Source: Aldrovandia affinis (taxonomy: Eukaryota; Chordata; Actinopteri; Notacanthiformes; Halosauridae). From it: DNA of 64,000 nt. Shown here one piece after another: positions 34,985 to 47,114 of the stretch (positions within the stretch are counted from its first letter, which is position 1; every line of letters starts with the position of its first letter). The position numbers and the translations under genes were made by a program. The stretch is taken from the NCBI GenBank assembly GCA_029706075.1, contig JAINUG010000048.1, positions 2,412,501 through 2,476,500 of the forward strand, given 5' to 3'. The notes under the pieces are model-generated. The model saw only the letters and a program-made list of their open reading frames with translations, made no database searches and was not told the DNA's origin.

Positions 34985-35560
34985 TGACATTTTAAGCATT
35001 TAGCAGATGCTCTTATCCAGAGCAACTTGCAAGTGCATTTATACATGGTAAGATTAATCATGGTTAGTGCAAGAGATTGGTGTAGTAACACTACAATAGA
35101 CATCATTGTTGGCAACTGCACACCGTCCCGATAACACAGGGATAGAAAAGTTTGTGTTTTTTAATTTTTATTACATTTTTAAACATTGGTGATGGGAGTT
35201 CATTAATGTAGAGAATCAGTGGTAGTGGAGTCTGAAGAGGTGGGTTTTTAATCTCTTGGAAGATGGCCAGTGATTCCGCGGTCCTGACCGAGTGTGGAAG
35301 ATCATTCCACCACCAGGGGGTCAGGACAGAGAAGAGGTGAAACCGCGAGGAACGGCTGCCGGGCACCCGAAGGGACGAAACAGTCAGTTTGCCAGAGGAG
35401 GCAGAGTGGAGGGGTCTGGTTGGGGTGTAGGGTTTGATGAGTGTCTGGAGGAAGGAGGGAGCGGTTCTGATATGCCAGATATGCAAGCACCAGTGATTTA
35501 AATTTGATACGTGCTGCTATAGTGAGCCAGTGCAGTGTGGTTAATAGTAGTGAGCTAGCC
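34985..35560 (-). mobile_element. L2-clade LINE, 3' end
   Basis: On the minus strand a reverse transcriptase C-terminus is followed by a 3' region ending TTGCTCTGGATAAGAGCATC and TGCTAAATGC, the L2 tail shared with the SINE at 8452-8700. Frames show ARIKFKSLVLAYLAYQNRS, LQTLIKPYTPTRPLHSASSG, then FHLFSVLTPWWWNDLPHSVR and TAESLAIF. Two frames are needed, so it is frameshifted. This is a typical 5'-truncated copy. Confidence 0.85.
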
Positions 35561-37090
35561 TCCGTTGATAAATTATATTCGGCTATGCAGACTTGGTCAA
35601 CTATAGCCCATCGTTTACATTTATTTAGAATTCAGGTTTGTGTTGCAATATTTGTAGTGTAAGAGATACATTTCTCAAGTTAAAAAACATAACAAGCCAG
35701 CCTGTCAACATAGACGATAAAGGAAAAGATTATGTTCTAAAAAACCCTTGATGTCAATGCATAAATGAGAGTTTTTCTTCTTCAAATTAAGTAGAATGTA
35801 GCCATGCTAACTCAGTGCTACACCAGTGTGTGTTAAATATAACACGATTTCTCAATGTTGAATGTAAAGTCAAGGGATTTAATACTAGAATTTGTTTGCA
35901 GGAAGTAGCCAAATATTCAGTCGTCCATGTAGTTTGAAGGATTTCACCATATTTATGTGCGAGAGGACATGCTTTAAAAAATATATACATTATTAAAGCC
36001 TACTAAATCATTTGTGTCCACCAAGTAATAGTTTGGGTCTCACATTTAATTGTATTATTTAATTTGCTATTTTAAAAGTGTGAATGACAATTTTTAAAAC
36101 TGACTGACCTGGAAGGCTGATATGCTATCGGTAGCCATGTGAGCTAGCTACGCTGTCAACCCTGGCCTGAACAACAAGTTTTGGGAATTATATTTTGGAG
36201 AATGTTTACAAGATAGCTAGGTCAGCTAACACTCATGATGCAAGTCACTAACGTTACCAAACTGCTGAGAATTCTGATAAACATGTTTTACCATTTGTAT
36301 TCCCACAAAAATTCTTGCTAGACTGTAGTTGCTTGAATTTTTAGTTACATAGTTTTTCACATTTTTTATTTAAATGTTATAATGGTATAGCTTCCCTTTC
36401 AACTGCTTAGACCTATCTGCCTGACTGATAATTTGTTTCAATGTAGCCATATAATCGCAAGTGAAAGAAATAAACGCGTGAGCGCATGCACATGCATGGA
36501 CATTATTGAAAATCTGGGAGACCCCCCAAGAGCCATTGGTCATTTCGTACCCTGCTTCCAGCATTTAGTTGGAGGACTTGGGAGTGTTTACAACAACTGA
36601 AAATCTGACTGTAGGAGCCAGATGCTCCCTGATGATCAGAAACTGGAAGAATATCTATTTTATTATTAATATTCAGCATGCCTACAGCATGTGGGTCCAA
36701 TGGTTGAGAAATTGGGTTTGAGCCATAGTCTCTGACGTTTCCTCTACAAAATTATTACAATATTCATTATTCCTCTGTTGTTCTCCTCTATCTGCTTGTG
36801 TTTCAATGCTGTTTAGATGTAAGACTTGCTCCTGGTGTACAGACCACACTAGCAAATATAATCTCAAATTTAAGGAGACGTAAGGAAATGTGCCCAAAAA
36901 GATGTGATTTCCAGAAATTTCTGTTCTATTGCACATGCTGCTAAGGGTACATACAAAAAACTTTAAATTATGAAGGCAGAAGTTATTGCATTAGAAACTA
37001 GTGAGCACTTTAGATTTCCTTTATAGAACAGTTACAAATTAACTTTCTAAATGTGTGTAAAAAAGACAATTGTAAATGAGTAGTATGTAT
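35561..37090. other. Non-coding stretch, nothing recognised
   Basis: AT-rich, no repeats or gene seen. Confidence 0.4.
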
Positions 37091-37247
37091 ATACCAATCA
37101 GCCAATATATATACATAAAACTTTATTAGGTATACAAAAATCAGAATGGGGAAGTGACTTTGACCGTCAAATAATTGTTGGTGCCAGACAGGGTGGTGTG
37201 AGTATCTCAGAAATTGCTGATCTCATGGGATTTTCTCACACAACAGT
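37091..37247 (+). mobile_element. Tc1-like transposon 5' fragment
   Basis: ACCAATCAGCCAATATATAT and AAACTTTATTAGGTATAC are followed by a frame with DFDRQIIVGARQGGVSISEI and ADLMGFSHTTV, the helix-turn-helix of a Tc1-like transposase. It breaks off directly into another repeat. Confidence 0.75.
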
Positions 37248-37480
37248 GCATTTATATAGCGCCTTTCAAGGAACCCAAAGCACTTTACAGAGAAGGAGGG
37301 AAACTCCTGGGTGATGCACACCAGCCATCAGTTGAGGTGGAGAAGGAGGGCTTACTGAACCGCCATTTCATTGACAGCTTTTCAATATTCTTAGCCCATC
37401 AGTCTGACTTTTAGCATCAGGGGTGATCGACAAAGTTTCTGGCTCACTGCGTTGGTCCTCAACTCCCATCAGCATGTCTA
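37248..37480 (+). repeat. Candidate dispersed repeat (TATAGCGCCTTTC type)
   Basis: TTTATATAGCGCCTTTCAAG with CCCAAAGCACTTTACAG is a motif pair I know from many fish intergenic repeats. Family and limits are not resolved. Confidence 0.4.
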
Positions 37481-38662
37481 CGTGATCACTGTTCTGATGA
37501 CCACACAGAGTCAGTTCAGTTGGTTTTAAAGGAGACTACAGCAGCCAGCACCCTACTAGCACACTAGCTCAGTGGTTATATTAGAATTATAGATAAAATG
37601 GTGGACCTTTTGATGCATGGTACACAGTGAAGGTTTGGTTATTAAAACCTTTACCTTATCATTTCTATTTCCCCCAGGTATTGCTTTCTTTCAGACCCTT
37701 ACAAACATATTTGATAGTAAGCTGTGTTCAGTGAGTCATGCATCCTTCCTGACACATAATTAAATACTAACACGATTCAGGAATGACCAACTTTTAAACG
37801 TTCATCATCCCTTTGACCACACTTAAAGGTTGTTCAAAGTAAAAAAGGTCCCAAAAATACAAATATATTATTGAATCCCAGAAACATTACATTTATTTTA
37901 TTTACAAAAGTAACAAAATATATGAGAAATATTCACAGACATTTTCTTGGGGGAACAAAATGGCGATTTTTTCCCCCCAGTATTTATCCACTAAAGACAA
38001 CATTTTGCACGAGGGAAAGCTTTTGAGCATTTTGAGCATTCGCAAGTGAAGGCAAATTGCTTGTGTCACTTCCTCTCTCTCGTTCCCTTGCCCTCTTCTG
38101 TCAATTACTTGGCTGCAAAAAGGAGGTGAGTTGGAAGACATAGGGATTCCCCCCCCCCCTTTTGCAAGGCGGCAGCTCTCTCCCTTCTCTCCTCCTTTCC
38201 ACCTGGCATTCAATTGGATGTCGTTTCTGCACATAATCTCCAAACAGCCTCACTCCAGCTCCAAGACTCAAACCCCCTAATCCTCTCCAATTGACTACCA
38301 AGTGAGCATTATTCCCATAGAAGATCTGCTAAAAGCACAAAGGCGGCTTCGTCAGCTAAACACCTCTGCCAGTCCTCACCCTTTTAACGATTCTAATCAC
38401 CCCCAAAAAAAGACAAGAAGGAAGAATAAGCAATGTCTGGGTCTTTCTTGAAATCTTTCTTTGCAGGAACAACAGACAATTTAGCATGCGCCATCATGCC
38501 AAGCGTGCCTCTTCCCTGCTCTGACAGTGGAGGATTAGAAAAGGGAAAAAACATAAGTGCTTATTCACAATATCAGAAAATAGCATATGATGAGAGGAGG
38601 CTATCGGCTTGGAAGAACACTGAAAGGATGTTTTGATCAAATCCCTGTGAGCACTTAAAACA

Positions 38663-39160
38663 CAGTGGGCCAGATTTACCAAAGGATTGCAACTGCTTTT
38701 CTAACACAAAAGCAGTCACTAGAAGGTTGCGATATTTACATCAGATTTACTAAACGGTTGCAATGGGTCAAATTGCTGTTAGGATGTAATTTGTGGGGGT
38801 CACTGCGATTTTCTTTTGATACATAGTTATATCTGTTCATGCATATGTATATCTGGGGTGAACATGCTAAAACAGGGTGGAGATTTTTTTAATTAGGTAT
38901 TCCGTTTGATTTACTAAAGCATTGCCCTCATTGCGACTCTCTCTGTGATCTGGACGAATAAGTGTGCCATATTGTCTCTGACCCTTTTTTAATGCGTGTC
39001 TCAAAATGACACGTGTTTCATTTATTTGATTGTGTAATTAGAACCTCTCTTAGTGAAATGGTCGTTAATGTGTCGGTATCTGCGACAGAAAAAAGAGTTG
39101 AATTATAACCGCTATTTTTTGGCAGGAACTATTTCCCTAATAAATCTGATCCAGAGAGTG
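38663..39160. mobile_element. Candidate short TIR element (PIF/Harbinger-like)
   Basis: The left end GGGCCAGATTTACC pairs with the right end in reverse complement CTGGATCAGATTTATTAGGG. GATTTACTAAA-GGTTGCAA-like motifs occur three times inside (about 38672, 38743, 38909). No transposase remains and no clear target duplication was found, so the class is a guess from end sequence. Confidence 0.45.
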
Positions 39161-39202
39161 GACCGTCACAATATTCTTTCACCAACATCACTTTTTTGAA
39201 AG

Positions 39203-39525
39203 AATTTGTTTCAGATTTTTTCCCATTTTTCTCCCAATTTGGTAGCCAATTATACCCTCTATTTCTTTCAATTTACCCTCCGCCACGGGCCTGCCACTCG
39301 TCCTCGGAGGCAAGTTTTTCCCGTACAGGGATGCCTTTTCGCGCTTCTCACTAAACCCATGCTAGCTCACCCTCCACCCCCCCTCTGGGGCGGTCAGCCA
39401 ATTGCCAACCCCGACGGGGCTCTCGGCCAGAGCCAGACTGGTGCATCACTGGTTTCGAACCGTGGCTGCAGTGGGCAACTAGCATTCCAGGTGAATGCAT
39501 TGACCGTTACGCCACCCGAGGCCCC
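39203..39525 (-). mobile_element. tRNA-derived SINE with related tail, different head
   Basis: On the minus strand the head GGCCTCGGGTGGCGTAACGG has its B-box at GGTTCGAAACC. Its body GGCTGACCGCCCC and tail GGGTATAATTGGCTACCAAA with TTGGGAGAAAAATGGG match the SINE at 56346-56718. The head differs from that copy. Confidence 0.8.
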
Positions 39526-40504
39526 CAACATCACCTTTGTATGTTTCTCAGAAACAGTGGAACTGTTCAAAGAGCACATTTCCATTTCAATTTGGAGATG
39601 AAAATATCAATGTATGAGTTGTGCTCTTAGCTTTTACATCTCCCATCTGGGGTCTTGGCCAGTGAGACCTACAAAAGAACATTATGATTTTTGGGTCCAA
39701 AAATCAACATCCACCACTCATACTTGTTCATTCACTCATAATATGTTCACCAGAACACTCAGTGCAGCAAACTAAATAGCAGACCAAGAGGATTGGAAAA
39801 TAAAATATTCAATTTGAAATGCAAAAGAAAATTCTAAATAAAGGCTGTAATTAAAAAGGAAATGAGAGGATGACAGACAATGAATGCAAAGGTAACCAGC
39901 GGCAAGCCAAATGAAAGCTGAGAAGTGACCCTCAAGTCTGCAAGAGGAGCCAACTTATAAGCTCCTGGGGGAATCAAATTTTGGAGGTGATAAGGAAGCC
40001 CCTGTTTGGATTACCATATCCTGTGTACGTTTTTTCAAACATTCACCTTGGATTCACAATTCCCTCAGCGTAACCAGCCATGCAAACAGGATACTATTAG
40101 CCACAACAGAGTGCCTAGAATGTAAAAAAAGCTTCTGAATAAATTACAACTGTGTGGCCCAGGAACCCCCAGAAAATAAGCTAAATACATTTTAAAAAGA
40201 ATAAAAAAGCACAAGGTTTGTCTTTAGTTGAGCATTTGAGTATTTCATTTGTGGTCAGACATTTTGTGACAGCAGAGGAGATTATCATTATTCAGCATGA
40301 GAACCAAAGCAATCTTAGATACTTTTTGCCCACACACAAAGAACCAACTGCCTCATATCATATTTGTTTTATTTTACATGAAGTTTGTGTTAATTGCCAG
40401 TGCTGACCCTGCCACTAAAGCATAGTCAATCCACAATTCTTTGCCAATTGTGTCAACTGCCAATCAGTGATTCCCGTACCATCGTTGACAAAGCCTCCTC
40501 ATTT
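39526..40504. other. Non-coding stretch, nothing recognised
   Basis: AT-rich, no gene or named repeat. Confidence 0.4.
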
Positions 40505-40701
40505 CCTTAAAGCAGCAGCAGGAAACATTTTTTCATGAAAATATATTGCTGAACGGACATGATAAATTGGTAGCAATCAGATCAACTGTTTCTGTGAAAG
40601 AAATTCTGCACTCCTAACTGTGTTTATATTAATTCCCCATTGTAAATGTGTGGCATTGGTCAGGGTACACTTGACTTGGTTATGACAAATATTATTATTA
40701 C

Positions 40702-40740
<39 letters not shown>

Positions 40741-41120
40741 TCAAATTAAACAACATCCAATTTTTTTTTGGAAAATGATGCTTTGAATGTGTGAGCAATT
40801 GTAACTAGCGAATCATGGCAGGTAACTAAATTGAGAAAAGTTAGTTCTATTGCATACTGTATTTGCTCAACTCAACAGTGAAAAATTGTGAGTCAGACTA
40901 TCATTTTACCTGGACCACTCACATAATGTCATCAAAGCTACACTATCTCCATTCTCATGTGAGTGGATGGCAAGTGTAGCCTACCTCTTTGAATGTCAGC
41001 ATTCACAAAGCATGGGGCATTATCAAATTCCATGGGTGTTACCGATGGATTTTGCAACACAACAGCTTCGATTGGACTGTTTTTGCAATTTGCTCCAAGA
41101 TTTATATAATTTGATATGTT
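40505..41120 (+). repeat. Unnamed dispersed repeat, copy 2
   Basis: It shares GAGCAATTGTAACTAGC (40793), GTCAGACTATCATTTTACCT and GGATTTTGCAACACAACA, in the same order, with copy 1 at 25940-27700. An (ATT)n expansion interrupts it. Confidence 0.6.
40690..40740. repeat. (ATT)n microsatellite
   Basis: About 17 ATT units with ACT interruptions. On the minus strand it reads as polyasparagine. Confidence 0.95.
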
Positions 41121-41566
41121 TCTCCAAAAAATATGTGATCAGATTTTTTCTCTGGTCTCATAGCTGCTCCAGAAGCCACAACTGCAATTTAGTGCCAAGC
41201 AATGCTGACGTAGTTCAGAGCAGGAGGTCCTGCCTGCTCCTATGTGATATTATCACGTCCCTGAAAACTGTTGCAATACAATATAGTAAAAAATAAATTG
41301 ACCCCTTAATAGCCTATATTTTCTGACACTTATCGGTTGTGAATCAGGAAATGTATACATTGTGCAGGATGCATATGATACAGTGATGCAGTCATTACGC
41401 ACAATTTTCTTAGTTCCAACAATCTTTTTGTGACACATGAAATATGAGCCCAACGCTTATGGGATTCCCCTCAAGAGTATTGCACATAGAGATTCCCTCA
41501 GTTACTTAGTGTTTCCTTTATTTTCACAGTTACATGTATATACAGTATATATCTATATATATACTG

Positions 41567-41618
<52 letters not shown>

Positions 41619-42717
41619 GCGGTAGACCATATATGGCTTGAGTTGAACGATCTCAGTGTGGAATGGAGTGTCTTCTTTATCAATGTTTGCAAGCATGGCC
41701 ACATTAGGTCAATGCTGACAGCAGAATCAGTCCCTGTTACTGTGTCCACAACCAACAAATATCGCCTCCCACCACATCTGTTCTAGGCTCTGCTCCCTGA
41801 GAAAAAAGCTTGGTCTTTTCTTTCCCAATCGCAATAAAGGAGAACCGGACAGCAAAGGAACGGAAAGTAACCAAGTTGCAGGTTTTGATCCTGTCAGCAA
41901 GGAGAGGTTTTGATCCTGTCAGCACCTTCATTTCTCCCAGTAAAACATTAAGATATTAGAATAGCACAGCTTTGCCTTCCCAAAGCTTGGAGCAATCAAG
42001 TCCATTGGGGGATATAATCTGTTACAGTATGGTCACTGCATGACACCATGTGAACACTACACTAATTGTGTGCTTATGGGTCTATATTAGGCTCTGTATA
42101 TTCTGCCTGTTAGTATGATGTAGGTGCATTGCTCTTAAGGATAATTATTGTGTTCAATCTCAGCAAGCACTCTTTTTATTTTCAGCCTGATGCTCAATCT
42201 CTGAGTTATGAGCTCTTGTTCTTGTTGTCCTTGTTGCTCCTATGAATTGTTTTAAATAGATGTTACTATCATGGCTTTGGAAATTGCTCAGGAAAGATAA
42301 TCTACAAAAGAAATAAAAATAGTAATCAAAGATAAGTATAACAATAATATGCAACGTAGGTAAGTTTAACAACATTATTTTCCCCATTTTTTTTTTTTTA
42401 CTCTTTTGTTCTCTGAAATTGATTTAGTGCTGTGCCACCAGCACCCAACTAGCACTTAAAATGTGCATGTAAAAACATAGCTTTTCAAACCAAGCATTAT
42501 TCCAGAATCATCATCTTTAGGGAAACAAAACAAAGCATTTGGGTTATTTGGCAGCCATAGTCTCTTAGCTACTAAAATCAGTCTCTCGAGCTAACATTGA
42601 ACCCCCAGGCCAATGCAAGTTAACAGGATATTCAGTGTACCACTGTAGTGGGCCATTTCCTAATTGTAAAATCTCACTATAGTCCCCCATACACACCAGC
42701 AATGTTACACCATGCAC
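41121..42717. other. Non-coding stretch
   Basis: No gene was seen. It contains the GA tract listed separately. A duplicated GGTTTTGATCCTGTCAGCA (41880 and 41907) forms a small 27-bp-period tandem repeat. Confidence 0.5.
41540..41617. repeat. TA palindrome followed by (GA)n microsatellite
   Basis: TACAGTATATATC and its near reverse complement GATATATACTGTA form a short palindrome directly before about 21 GA units. Confidence 0.85.
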
Positions 42718-42718
42718 T

Positions 42719-42758
42719 TACACACACGCACACACACACACACACACACATACACAGT
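42719..42758. repeat. (CA)n microsatellite
   Basis: ACAC run with one CGCA interruption. Confidence 0.9.
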
Positions 42759-42891
42759 TTGTTTTAGTATTTAGTATCAAAATGCACCCCACACCATAAC
42801 AGAGCTGCCAGAACTCTTCATTTATGCAAGTGTTTCCATTATTTTGGAAGTTACCTATACATGTGAAGGCACACACACACATACACACACG

Positions 42892-43056
42892 CACACATAG
42901 ACAAAGACACTCACACAGAGTTTGAAGACATATACAGTCAAGCCGGAAAGTCTGCACACCCCTTTCACCCTCTCCAAAGGTGAAAGGGGTGTGCAGACTT
43001 TCCGGCTTGACTGTATATGTCTTCAAACTCTGTGTGAGTGTCTTTATCTATGTGTG
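42892..43056. repeat. Near-perfect palindrome, 78-bp arms, 9-base spacer
   Basis: The arms 42892-42969 and 42979-43056 are reverse complements with one mismatch (42902/43046). The spacer is CTCTCCAAA. Each arm contains a Tc1-like terminal repeat (TACAGTCAAGCCGGAAAGTC then TGCACACCCCTTTCACC), related to the left end at 18621. The symmetry goes on through about 40 bases of flanking sequence outside the terminal repeat. Confidence 0.97.
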
Positions 43057-43075
43057 TGTGTGTGTGTGTTCACAT

Positions 43076-43095
43076 GACTTTCCGGCTTGACTGTA
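43076..43095 (-). repeat. Third partial copy of the Tc1-like terminal repeat
   Basis: GACTTTCCGGCTTGACTGTA follows a (TG)n tract 20 bases after the palindrome, in the orientation of the right arm. Confidence 0.9.
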
Positions 43096-43096
43096 A

Positions 43097-45279
43097 CATA
43101 CATACACGCATGTATGTATGCAAAGAGCATTATGCATGCAAAGAGCCTACCGTAACAGGGGTCTCACTGAATCAGGTTAATCCCCTCAGGGGTCATACTT
43201 ACACAGTACACACACACACACATGCACTCGTGTGCAGACACACACACGCACACAAACCTATAAAAACACAAAAGACCAATTCAAAGAGCCATCGGTTTTC
43301 CACAAACACAGCAGCTCTTCCCCTCTACCACGCTCAGAGCAATACACACAGTGAACCAAAGTCCCCAATGCAGGAATGTCAGAGTCAGAGTGCGGCCCAC
43401 GGGTGGTGAATTATTTCGCTGCTGTTTCCAGCAACCTGTGCTCCTCTCTGCCGAAACAAAGACAAGTGGTTTTGACAGACAAAGCCTTTGATCCCACAAC
43501 AGCCACGCACCCCGTTATAAAGACTTCTGTTTGGGGCCAGATCTCTCTTTATCAAACACAGTAGTGAGAGCACTAAAACTCTGCCCTCGGTCTTCAATCC
43601 CCATTGCAAAATATACTGTTCTCAGTCTCAACGAATGAAGCTGCTGCACCCCTTTGATAATGTACTACTCTGCCTCAGTGTTGCGTAACACTGGAACTGC
43701 ATTGCTGGCCACTGACTGACACCAGCACTGTCCTTTTTTAAGAGGTTTCACTTTATGTAGATCAGGGGCAAGAAACTATGATCCTGAAATATAAGCAATT
43801 ATTCTGGTTTTAGATCTAAACTAGCCCTTGATTACATAATTATATATTCAGAGGTAAAATAATTAGAGTAATTATTCAGCTAAATGAATCAGATGACTAT
43901 GTGGTGAAGGTACAGTTTTTCCACCATAAAGACATTAAAGCTGCAGGACTGTAGCACTCCATACACAGGGCTGGTGCGCAAGCACATACACACACACCCA
44001 CGCACATTCTGAATCATTTCTCTTTCATCTCCACCCTTCGCCTCTCGCTCAGACCCCCAGCCCTCTCGCAACCTCACTCGCGGGCGATCTTAAGGGTGGC
44101 TGTGGCACCATCCGTCCCGGTACCAGTGCCAGCCCCAGGCCCAGCTGGACAAGCCGATAGCAGCTGGGCTGACAGCTCAGAGAAGCCCCTGCCCCTTGGG
44201 CAATGCTGTCTTGAAACACAAAGGAAAAGGTGGACGAGTGAGAGGAACTCACCGCTGCACCGCCTCCTCCCAAGGCATTAAAAACCTGCCCTTTTAAAAC
44301 AAAAACTGTTTTCATACACGTGATGCAACAAATGCAGTCAGAACAAAGCAAGTTGAATTTGCCTCTGCATTTTCACATATTTTTACTTTTGTTCACATCT
44401 GCACTACCCTACACTCGCCCATTCTCCCTGAACACAACCAAACACAAACGATTGTGGTGAGCATTTTTCCCTTGCATTTCGTGACCCAAGGGGGATGGTT
44501 GTTGGTTGTTGGTTGGGGGGCTTTCAGAGCACCAGACAGGCTACCGAACATCACACAATCAACTAGGCTCTGTTAGAGATTCACACCTTACCAGCAACCC
44601 CCCCACGTGGCCCCACTTCCCCGCTGGGTTCCTTTTAACCTCATACACACATACACACACCTCCCTCAGAATGCTTTTTTCATTTTTCATTTCCTCATGA
44701 TGATATTCCCCTGAGTTTCATATGGAACAGGCAAGCCTGTCTATGAATTTGTTATGCTTCTAGTGTTTCAGAAACTGAGACAGACATGTTTTCAGAAGAG
44801 AGGAGAAGAGAGCGTGATGGCATCTCTACCATTTTTGTCAAGCAGTTTTAATATTTGTAATTGTTTTACCCCAAAAGAACAACACCGAAAACTGTACTGG
44901 GCAAGAAAACAAACAAAAAAAGAGATATTTGTGAATAATTGTGAAACATTGTGAATAAGGTCAAACAATGAAGTGCACAACACCCTATCAACTAAAAATA
45001 TCTATACAATAATTATTAACTATACTTCCCATACAGTAAGGCTTTTTAAATACTGTTGTTGTCGTTTTATATTGTGTAAGTCCCAGGAAACATCAGGACA
45101 TGTAGCTATATTTACAGCCAAAGTGACAGAAAGGGAAATAATTATATGCATGTATCAGTTCAATTGTAATCGCAGATTGAATAACAATTGAATACAATTG
45201 CATACTGTTGTAGATAACAACTGATTCAGTGCAAAGTGCAATTTGTTTTACTCAGCTGTCCTTTGTATTACAGGATTTG
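43097..45279. other. Non-coding stretch with one GC-rich block
   Basis: The block 44035-44290 is GC-rich with a strong pyrimidine tract plus CAG at 44018-44052 and a GTGAGT donor-like motif on the minus strand near 44245. Nothing recognisable is encoded. CA repeats lie near 43208-43255. Confidence 0.35.
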
Positions 45280-45430
45280 TGGCATGAACTTCGGTGATGA
45301 CAATGATTGGACTGTAGCTCACTGCTCGATAGCTCTAGTAATGATTCTCTAGCCATGTTAAAGCACACTTGTTAGTCGCTTTGGATAAAGCATCTGCATC
45401 TTTTTGCTTGTAAAATTGTATGTAAATCAT
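45280..45430 (+). mobile_element. L2-type LINE/SINE tail fragment
   Basis: TTAGTCGCTTTGGATAAAGC with ATCTGCAT and TGTAAATCATTAAAG is the diverged L2-type 3' tail in forward orientation. Confidence 0.55.
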
Positions 45431-46489
45431 TAAAGTTATTCAAGTTACCCTGAAAAGGTTTGCTACATGCTTCTGATTGCTAAGAGAATAATATAATTGT
45501 TTGACTAAAAGCCTCTACATGCTTGAACGACAACAATGCGACAGCAACACAACCAGGGCTCTGCAACATCAATGCAACCTTTGCGACGAACACAGACGGG
45601 GTTGCAGAGAGTGTCGGGTACCTAGCACAACAAACAAACTCGCAACCACAGCGCAACCGTTCACGTAGATGTTGCGCATCATTGATTGGTTGGTTAGCGA
45701 ATGGAGGCGGAGCTGTCATTTCATAGTTCATCGACCTAGTAGCTAACGATATAGATAGCTACCATCATTTGTTCGACACGGTATAAAATGAACCAGCTTC
45801 AGGAAAGATTGGCTGAAGAAGATTGAAGGTACAGGAGTTTCCCTGCTTTCATGAAAACTTTACAGACCTTGTTCAATACATTGACGCCTACTAGTGTACA
45901 GAAGTGTAGAGTGCTTGCGACATTGTTGCATTATGCGAACCGTGAAGAAGTCGCACAAGCATATAGAGGCCTTTATATGAGACCTCGTTATATTTTAAAT
46001 ATAGTATGCATTCATATAGCCTTTATGATACACACATAATGCTTTCATTAATACAGACAAACGCAATTATATATCATTCATAACAATGGGCGCATGTATT
46101 TAGGGGGTTGACCATAAGACAACGATAATGTGTTATACCACATTTGAGAATCGAATGAAGGTTTTAGGAACATATGCTTTAGGTGTGACCAATTTCTTTC
46201 GCAACTTAACGAATCCAAGCAGAGATCTTATTTGTTTTAAAAACACAGGAAATTCTGGGCCACCTAGCTGGCACATGCAGTGGTAGATATATGTCACATT
46301 TCAATACCAAACCAATAGTTTTTGTAGTAACTAAATAATAATGTAAAATAATCTCCTAAATTTTTTATCACCGATTATAGAGTCACTACTGTACCAGTGT
46401 ACCACCCTCACCCACACAATATGCATTGCAGCTGAAGCACATACACTTTGCTGATGCACTCGCCCATGGGCCAGTAACTAGTTTACAGT
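45431..46489. other. Non-coding stretch, unexplained GC/AAC-rich segment
   Basis: Positions 45525-45740 are richer in GC and in GCAAC/GTTGC motifs than the flanks and may belong to an unrecognised repeat. No coding content is clear. Confidence 0.35.
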
Positions 46490-46804
46490 CTGGAGGTCAC
46501 ACAAATCTACAGGAGAGCTACCACTAAACTGAGAAGAGGCATATTAATCTGTGATGACAAAAGGTAGCCTGGGGGCATCTGCTGCATCATTAAAGGGGCC
46601 TAATGCAGCGCTAACCTGAGGAACCATGGCTGACTTAAACCCCCACTGCATGTGGAGGGATGAAGCTTATTTTGTTCTGCCATTGCAGACTCCCAGTCAT
46701 AGTCAGCTAATGACACAGCCCAGGCTCAACCCTGTGGTGTCTCGGCTATAAGGCTCAGCATGCCCTAATCGCAACTGCCTTCACCAACTGAGCCATGCGG
46801 GGAT
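46490..46804 (-). mobile_element. tRNA-derived SINE, separate family
   Basis: On the minus strand CCCCGCATGGCTCAGTTGGT has an A-box and GGGTTGAGCCTG (46721-46732) a B-box, about 50 bases downstream. A unique body follows to about 46490. No L2 or CCAAATTGGG tail is present, so it differs from the other SINEs here. Confidence 0.65.
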
Positions 46805-47114
46805 CCATTTACCCAAAGCAGTTTTTACAACTTACTTGAACTTACTGGATAAAGCAATGCGTAGATGAATAAAAACACAATGTTGGAAATAAGGAATCCA
46901 TTTCCAGGCACAGAAAGAGTAACCACTGTGAATGAACCTGATTCAGTGAGAAATCGTTTTCAGAAAGACTATAACAGCCAGCATAACAGTGACTCTGGGA
47001 AGTGGGGTGCATCCATAAAGTGAAAAATGGTTATTCTCCACCTCACACCTCCCCAGAGGACCTTTCCCTGAATGTGTTCTTGTCATGCCAGGGCAACCAT
47101 GAAAAAAATGCTTA

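Noticed and set aside
39206-39601. 131-codon plus-strand frame
   Set aside because: It lies across a SINE copy. The matching sequence in other SINE copies explains it.
41540-41575. TA-rich palindrome as a terminator or regulatory hairpin
   Set aside because: It sits next to a (GA)n tract and fits ordinary microsatellite growth. No gene ends here.
43038-43409. 123-codon plus-strand frame
   Set aside because: It is driven by TG/CA repeats and crosses the transposon terminal-repeat palindrome remnants.
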